Positions 43,695 through 48,464 of a stretch of 48,464 bases of DNA are shown piece by piece. Within the stretch, counting starts at the first letter, position 1; each line of letters begins with the position of its first letter. Position numbers and translations under genes: made by a program. Source of the stretch: Chara braunii. Lineage: Eukaryota > Streptophyta > Charophyceae > Charales > Characeae. The DNA lies in NCBI GenBank assembly GCA_003427395.1, contig BFEA01000222.1, forward strand, positions 2,101,382 to 2,149,845, in the 5' to 3' direction. The notes beneath the pieces were generated by a model that saw only the letters and a list, made by a program, of their open reading frames with translations, was not told the DNA's origin and made no database searches.

Positions 43695-44069
43695 CTAGAA
43701 AACTAGCATGCCCTTCAGCCATAACAAGTTCTCTTCCATTGTCAGGCGAGGAGAATTCAGAAGATGCCTCGTCTCGAATTTCGAACTGAGGCCCGAGTTA
43801 AGAAACAGAGACTCTAGTTCTATGGCGAGATCATCCTCGCTTGCCTTGCCAACTGCAATAATAGCTCCTGGAAGAGGTGTCCAGTCTCTCCTGTCAGCAA
43901 AGCTATCTGTAGTCAGAAAACTAGAGAGTCTTTCATTGAGAGATGAATGTATACAGACGTCATACCTCACTATCTCGAAAGGGTTGTCAACTTCAGTCAC
44001 TTTATCTAACCTTCCTCTACCGATGGTCACAGTCGCAATTGACAAAGAGTTTTCACATTCCAGTATCAT
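43695..44069 (-). pseudogene. Leader domain M2
   Basis: A minus-strand frame of 124 codons: LSIATVTIGRGRLDKVTEV, then FEIVRYDVCIHSSLNERL, PLPGAIIAVGKASEDDLAIE and KFETRHLLNSPRLTMEENLL. It shares the YDV start and the (T/I)RHLL block with M1. Unknown family, different from the E domain. Confidence 0.4.
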
Positions 44070-44089
44070 TGCCTTGGGCTGCCTCTAGC

Positions 44090-44403
44090 GCCTCCAGCCA
44101 GACCGTCCGCAGGATGCTGCCTAGATAAGATGGTCTCGTCTCTCGCATGTAGCATCACTCTCCTGCCATCCGAACTCTTGCAATCCAGCAGATGCCTAAT
44201 CTTAGTCTGGTCCGTAATTGCTCTAAAAGTAACCGCTCGCATAAGCTGAAGTTAGTGCTCTACCATGCCAATCTTGTCGTGCCTACCTAGCCTAGTGTCG
44301 CATCCTCTCACAACCCCGATGACAGTCACTTGCTGCTCGTCTAGATAGACCTCAAAGAAGAAGCTATCTCCATCATAAGGAGTGTAGACATCGATCGGCA
44401 TAG
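44090..44403 (-). pseudogene. Leader domain M1
   Basis: The element strand reads IDVYTPYDGDSFFFEVYLDE, QQVTVIGVVRGCDTRLG, a stop, then FRAITDQTKIRHLLDCKSSD. The pattern FFEVY-x-x-x-x-x-VTVIG is also a little like the FLEVSYDY...RIEILIG block of LTR ORF 2. One in-frame stop. Confidence 0.4.
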
Positions 44404-44439
44404 CTCACCACACTCGATCCCTTAATACTGCGTTGACCC

Positions 44440-44793
44440 TAGTCCTTCCCGTCGCAGAAGCTAGCAGGCACAGGAGGGCTTGGGAATCTCTCAAACTCTC
44501 TAGGTAGAACACTCCACGTCACTTTCTTTCCTTGTTGTTTCAACAACAACCTTTCATATAGGATATACTCAGCAGCAACCACCCAACACGCCTCATAGTC
44601 ACTCCCTCTCCTTGTTCCAACAGATACGTATGGCCTTATATCATACTCATTTGTATCAAGGAATCAGACTATAAGGACGTATAAAATCACTGAGTCTTAC
44701 TCACAAGTCACACACCTCTCAATGCCGTATGGGAAAGCACCGCCAGCAGTGATCCTGGTCAGTGCTTCTATCGCTCTAGTTACTGCCAACATG
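44440..44793 (-). pseudogene. Leader domain E2
   Basis: The element strand reads GGAFPYGIERCVTCE, a TAA, YVLIV, a TGA, FLDTNEYDIRPYVSVGTRRG, then QQGKKVTWSVLPREFERFPS, PPVPASFCDGKD and a stop. It is the same domain as E1 and E4, with two internal stops. Confidence 0.5.
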
Positions 44794-44808
44794 GGCTGCC
44801 TACCAGCT

Positions 44809-45231
44809 CTACCTTCTCAACGCTACATTGATGATTGGCTGCCAGTTCATACCATCACAAAATCCTTTAGGTACTGGCGGGGNAGGAATCTTCTCATAAA
44901 TCCTAGGCAGTAAGCTCCAACTCGCTTCTATCCCTTGCTGTCTCAACTGATCCCTCTCGGCTTCGACACACTCCACTATGACATCCCAGTTGGTAAAGAA
45001 ATTATGATCCCGATCAGTCCCTTCTAGGATGTAAGGTCTAATATCATAATCATCAGTGTCAAGGAATCTAGAGACAAGCACATGCACAGTCGTCGTACTT
45101 TTTACACAAGTAATGCATTTGACAAACATATAAGGGAAGGCACCACCGTAGGTGACACCGTACTCTTCAGTCATTATCTGGTTTTTAACATATGAACTTC
45201 TCAAGCGAAGGGTCCAGAAAACAAATTCCAA
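44809..45231 (-). pseudogene. Leader domain E1, first after the PBS
   Basis: No ATG at the frame start; an internal ATG (MTEEYGVTYGGAFPY) at about 45174 is a possible start. Then YDIRPYILEGTDRDHNFFTN, WSLLPRIYEKIP and PPVPKGFCDGMNWQPIINVA. One unresolved base (44883) lies in the IP-x-PPV part. No internal stop is seen, so E1 could be intact if the N is benign. Confidence 0.5.
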
Positions 45232-45239
45232 ACCCTTAC

Positions 45240-45412
45240 TTGCAGGTCTGAATCACTTCAGATAGATTTCTGCAAGAGGCCCCTCCTCTCGGGGCTCCTC
45301 TAGCCGAAAGTCTTTCTGACCTGAGCCAGACCTTGTACGAAATATGCTAGACTACTGCCTAGTCACAGAATATTGTGACCAAGGTCCACTCCCAGGAACT
45401 CAAAATTTTTGA
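45240..45412 (-). promoter_or_regulatory. Leader between PBS and E1, with a GC hairpin
   Basis: Non-coding. GAGGCCCC (45271) and GGGGCTCC (45287) lie either side of a short spacer and can pair on the RNA. Structured leaders near the PBS often serve packaging or dimerisation; that role is inferred only. Confidence 0.3.
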
Positions 45413-45431
45413 CTACCCGGCAACGGCGCCA
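45413..45431 (-). other. Primer-binding site, tRNA-Asp-like
   Basis: The element strand reads TGGCGCCGTTGCCGGGTAG, beginning 4 nt (AAAA) inside the 5' LTR end. TGGCGCCGTTGCCGGGGA-type sites are, from memory, typical of plant Athila-like gypsy elements and are assigned to tRNA-Asp. The site fixes the strand of the element and marks the LTR boundary at 45436. Confidence 0.85.
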
Positions 45432-46076
45432 TTTTTGTCGCGCCCCAACCGTTTCCAGGGCCTGGCTCGATGTCCCTCCCCGGGCCGAGTACAGTGGGTT
45501 GGTGGACTGGCAGGCTGTCACGCAGGATTTTGAAAAGTTTTAGGGAAATTAGAAGTGCATTCACAAGCACCCTTTGTCACACAATCGAGTAGTCAGGGTT
45601 ATCCCTCCTGCCAACGGCAACACGACTTAGAGTGAGGCGTTCGGTTTTATCGCCTGCACCTGACCCCGTATAAAGGTCAGACTCAAGGTCACCGGAGTCC
45701 CTATTATCTAGGAGTCCTTCAGATTGCCTTGAGTGTAACCTGTATGATATGAAGAGGAAAATAACATAATATCACATGCATTACAGAATCATGCATCATA
45801 AAGCAAATAGCCCTAAATGAACAGGAAGACCAGAAACCAGACTATGCAAGAGCATGACTAGAGACACGAGATTGAAGAGTAGTACATAGAGAATGCAGGA
45901 AGCAACCATAGGAGGGGCTGCAGTCACTGATAAATCATAATAATGTTATAATACATCTCAGTGACTAAACGATACGAGCCTCAATCAATAACGACGAGTG
46001 GTACCCCCTCATGAGTGGGCTCGACTGTTTGTGACTCTGTATATGGTACACGCTGGTCCTCCTCATCATTGAGAAC

Positions 46077-46430
46077 CTAAGTGGCTATCGACTTCGGGAT
46101 CACATAGCTGATGTCAAAAGATGCCTCAGGATCGATCTTGCTGATATAAGGCATACATCTCGCCATCTCCTCATCCGCTATACTCCAGAGATACAGCTCT
46201 TCGGCGAGGGAAATGTTGCCAGTGGCACCAATCAAGATCTCAATCCGTCCCTTGCCGTAGATGTAATCATAAGAAACCTCCAGAAAACAGTCTCCATAGA
46301 GTGGCTTCCGAAAAGCCTGTATAACGAAATCTGCTCCCACCAAATGACTGTAGCCATCCCCAAGATATGAGACTGGTCCCTTCCCCCTTGAAGGGCCGGC
46401 TACCTCCTCTGACTTGGGTCCTCCTGACAT
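46077..46430 (-). CDS. LTR-borne ORF 2, 5' LTR copy, 117 residues
   Basis: ATG at 46428-46430, stop at 46077, no internal stop. Residues include MSGGPKSEEVAGPSRGKGPV, YLGDGYSHLVGADFVIQAF, RKPLYGDCFLEVSYDYIYGK, then RIEILIGATGNISLAEELYL and DEEMARCMPYISKIDPEASF. Globular, mixed composition, no membrane segment, no known domain. It lies on the element strand within the LTR, so a transcript with a long R-U5 would carry it ahead of the leader array. The FLEV...RIEILIG block weakly resembles M1. The ORF is open in both LTRs apart from the assembly gap. Confidence 0.5.
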   Translation of the reverse strand: MSGGPKSEEVAGPSRGKGPVSYLGDGYSHLVGADFVIQAFRKPLYGDCFLEVSYDYIYGKGRIEILIGATGNISLAEELYLWSIADEEMARCMPYISKIDPEASFDISYVIPKSIAT

Positions 46431-46718
46431 GTAATGCCTGGATCAATCACCCTCAAACAAGTATCGTGCCAAGAGATAAGTAACCCGTCGTAGGGCTGCC
46501 TTCCGCCTGCGTCTCACTCCACCAATGTCATAAGATGCCCTGTATCTGCTCCAACTCAAGCGTACTTAATCCCTGTGAGTATCCCAGTCAAAATAGTCCC
46601 CCAAGTCAACGTTGCTCACACAACAAGGCTCTTGGTCTGACTCATCTATCTCTGACCTTTGTAAACAGGTGGTAATAGGTATCCCGGATCTGGCCACCTC
46701 GCTCCTTATCCTCCTGTC

Positions 46719-47225
46719 CTAGCGCCTCTTTTCCTTGCTGCCACCTTTGCTCAGGGGTTTTGGATTACAGCCATCAAAGTCAAAGAGAGCACCACCTGGT
46801 GCAAAGGGGACCTGGGGAAACACCACATGTAACCAGTGCTCCCTCCAGTAACTCTCCCTGCGGAAGATATAGTCAGCAATCCGGTCATAGGTGACTCCCT
46901 TTATTCCCTGCCCAACATCTCTCACGTGATAAGTGATCACCAAGTTGAACGTGTATCTCGATGTGGGAGACTCATTGGCCCTAATGACGAAGCTCTGATG
47001 TCCAATGTGTCGGTAACAGAACTTCTCAACCAGCTTACCCAATGTTGGGGTTGTCTCATGTTGAGGAGCCAGCTTGACCAATCTGCAAAGTAAGGTAGAA
47101 TGTTCCTGATAAGTGGTTACACCAAGCAATGGTGTCCTGGTGATAAAGGGGGATATAAGCAACTTAGGAAAATAATCCAACTCGATGGGATCAGAGAGGA
47201 TAGCGCCGCAATAGACTCTCTAGCC
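46719..47225 (-). CDS. LTR-borne ORF 1, 5' LTR copy, about 168 codons
   Basis: Open from a TAG near 47225 to a stop at 46719, with no ATG near the frame start, so a spliced or non-ATG start would be needed. The frame reads VYCGAILSDPIELDYFPKLL, ISPFITRTPLLG, LGKLVEKFCYRHIGHQSF, YTFNLVITYHVRDVGQGI, and WLHVVFPQVPFAPGGALF followed by DFDGCNPKPL. The order F-x-Y, then a YxxxLV strand, then a Trp-containing FPQ/LPR block and an FDG/FCDG-N-x-x-P end parallels the E domain, so a distant relation is possible. The 3' LTR copy has one extra stop. Confidence 0.45.
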
Positions 47226-47239
47226 AAACTGGTGGCAAC

Positions 47240-47565
47240 CGACCCAATATAGGGGCCCGCCTGAATGGGCCCGGCTGAACAGCAATCAACTCAGTATAGG
47301 GGCCCGCCAGAATGGGCCCGGCTGAACAGCAACAACTCAATATAGGGGCGCGCCTGAATGGGCCCGGCTGAACAGCAACAACTCGATATAGGGGTCCGCT
47401 TGAATGGGCCCGGCTAAACAGCGACAACTCGATATAGGGGCCCGCCTGAATGGGTCTGGCTGAACAGCAACAACTCGATATAGGGGCCCGCCTGAATGGG
47501 CCCGACTGAACAACAACAACTCGATATATGGGCCCGCCTGAATGGGCCCGGCTGAACAGCAACTC
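47240..47565. repeat. 46-47-bp minisatellite in the 5' LTR, seven units
   Basis: Same unit as 32755-33035 (ATAGGGGCCCGCCTGAATGG...). Seven units against six in the 3' LTR. The order of substitutions differs between the LTRs, which suggests unit turnover since insertion. Confidence 0.9.
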
Positions 47566-47964
47566 GGCAGCTCAGCAACTCATCATAGCATCGTCATATG
47601 AGTGTCTCTGCAGCTAGTGGACCAGAATAAGAGGACTGAACTGCCAGTATCGTCACTGTAGAGGACTGTTCAACAAGGTGTTATCTATGTAGAGGCCAGT
47701 TGCAAAATACTGCGTATGCAAACTGGACTGCGCGGATACCATATATGCAGGAAAAATACCGTCTGCACAGGGACTGATTGTCCATGCAGAGACTGATCGG
47801 CAAGAAATCAAATCAGTGGGAGTTGGGGCTAGTCATATCATCAGAGACATGCAGTCATGTCCTCAAGACTAATCATACTAGCAGGGCGTGCGTCCCCAAC
47901 CATCTTACCGGCGGTACGTGCGTTCTAGAGTTATCAGAATGTCAAATCGCACACTCACATAGCC

Positions 47965-48464
47965 TACCTGAGCCTGGGCGCACCAATGTAACGATACCGA
48001 GTGTGGACGCGCATGGGCGCACACTTAAATGGCAACACTAAGCTTGGGCACGCATGGGCGCGCATTGAAATAACAGTTCCAAGCATGGGCGCGCATGGGC
48101 GCATACTGAAATGGCACTTTTGGGCAAGGGGCGCGCATGGGCGGGACTGAAACGACAATGTTGATCGTGGGCGCGCATGGGCGCACACTTAAAGAACATT
48201 ATCCAGCTTGGGCGCGCATGGGCGAGCACTCAAATAGCAATACCAAGCTTGGGCGAGCATGGGCGCGCAGTCGAACAACAATACCAAGCTTGGGCGCGCA
48301 TGGGCGCGTGCTCAAATAGCAGTACTGAGACCGGGCGCGCACTTCAAACAACCAAATGGAGACTGGGCACGCACTCAAACAGCCAAACTGAGACTGGGCG
48401 CGCATTCAAATAGCCAAATTGAGACTGGGCGCGCACTCAAACAACCAAACTAAGACTGGGCGCG
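47965..48464. repeat. GGGCGCGCA-rich tandem arrays in the 5' LTR
   Basis: Roughly 50-bp units with two GGGCGCGCA-type cores each, followed by 32-bp ACTGAGACTGGGCGCGCACT units that run off the window. Collinear with 33440-33925. Confidence 0.9.

Larger units (their letters stand above)
30333..48464 (-). mobile_element. Ty3/gypsy-type LTR retrotransposon, minus strand, 5' LTR cut by the window end
   Basis: Two long direct copies begin TGTCGCGCCCCAACC at 30333 and 45436 and remain alignable to the window end (48464 corresponds to about 33925). A PBS lies 4 nt inside the right-hand copy. Between them the minus strand carries leader domains, gag with a CCHC knuckle, aspartic protease, RT, RNase H and integrase in the order PR-RT-RH-IN, which is Ty3/gypsy. 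The right-hand copy is therefore the 5' LTR. Over one 420-nt stretch of the LTR I count about 21 differences (about 5%), so the insertion is not recent. Many stops, frameshifts and a mutated RT active site make it non-autonomous. Confidence 0.9.
45436..48464 (-). repeat. 5' LTR, truncated by the window end
   Basis: Starts TGTCGCG on the plus strand, adjacent to the PBS. It is collinear with the 3' LTR through ORF 2, ORF 1, the 46-bp array and the GGGCGCGCA arrays, and leaves the window inside the second array. It has an extra segment of about 57 bp at about 45520-45580 and one more 46-bp unit than the 3' LTR. Confidence 0.88.

Overview
The window looks like a piece of a repeat-rich streptophyte nuclear genome, plausibly a charophyte alga such as Chara. 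That is an inference from four observations. There is a spliced gene with GT-AG introns whose protein resembles a land-plant family. There are decayed plastid gene fragments (psaB, rpoA) in an AT-rich block. A Ty3/gypsy-type element has a plant-style tRNA-Asp-like primer-binding site. Most of the rest is microsatellite and minisatellite. There are no bacterial features: no operons, no Shine-Dalgarno pattern and very low coding density. Assembly Ns lie at 4909, 30719, 31178-31802 and 44883.

Layout. 1-5.6 kb: microsatellites and minisatellites, including a family of 67-bp hairpin units with CACGTG-type arms. 5.6-9.2 kb: the best host gene, with a probable 5'-UTR intron (6471-6820) and two coding exons (7019-8401 and 9056-9199) encoding about 508 residues with an acidic C-terminal half and a coiled coil. 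9.2-17.1 kb: non-coding G/T-rich DNA with short tandem repeats. 17.1-22.2 kb: two direct repeats about 4.6 kb apart flank a decayed minus-strand coding region and a 400-bp tandem repeat. 22.1-25.8 kb: plus-strand coding remnants, a plastid-DNA insertion, and a broken gene. That gene combines a papain-fold (Josephin-like) C-terminal half with two copies of a Cys/His-rich zinc-binding module. 25.8-30.3 kb: an ambiguous low-complexity locus and a pyrimidine-rich tract built from a 543-bp duplication.

30.3 kb to the window end: one large minus-strand LTR retrotransposon, running from the 3' LTR at 30333 to a 5' LTR that leaves the window at 48464. In transcription order the element holds the 5' LTR, the PBS, an unusual array of six related leader domains (order E-E-M-M-E-E), gag with a CCHC knuckle, aspartic protease, RT (catalytic YIDD changed to YIDG), RNase H, DDE integrase, a 46-bp minisatellite, a stretch with unexplained plus-strand ORFs, and the 3' LTR. 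Each LTR carries the same two reading frames, which is unusual. In-frame stops, frameshifts and the RT change mean this copy cannot act by itself.

Most novel-looking content: (1) the leader-domain array together with the ORFs inside the LTRs; (2) the protease-like domain joined to duplicated Cys/His modules at 24.0-25.8 kb; (3) the 67-bp hairpin array; (4) the mosaic plastid insertion. Family names were recalled without database access and should be read as hypotheses.
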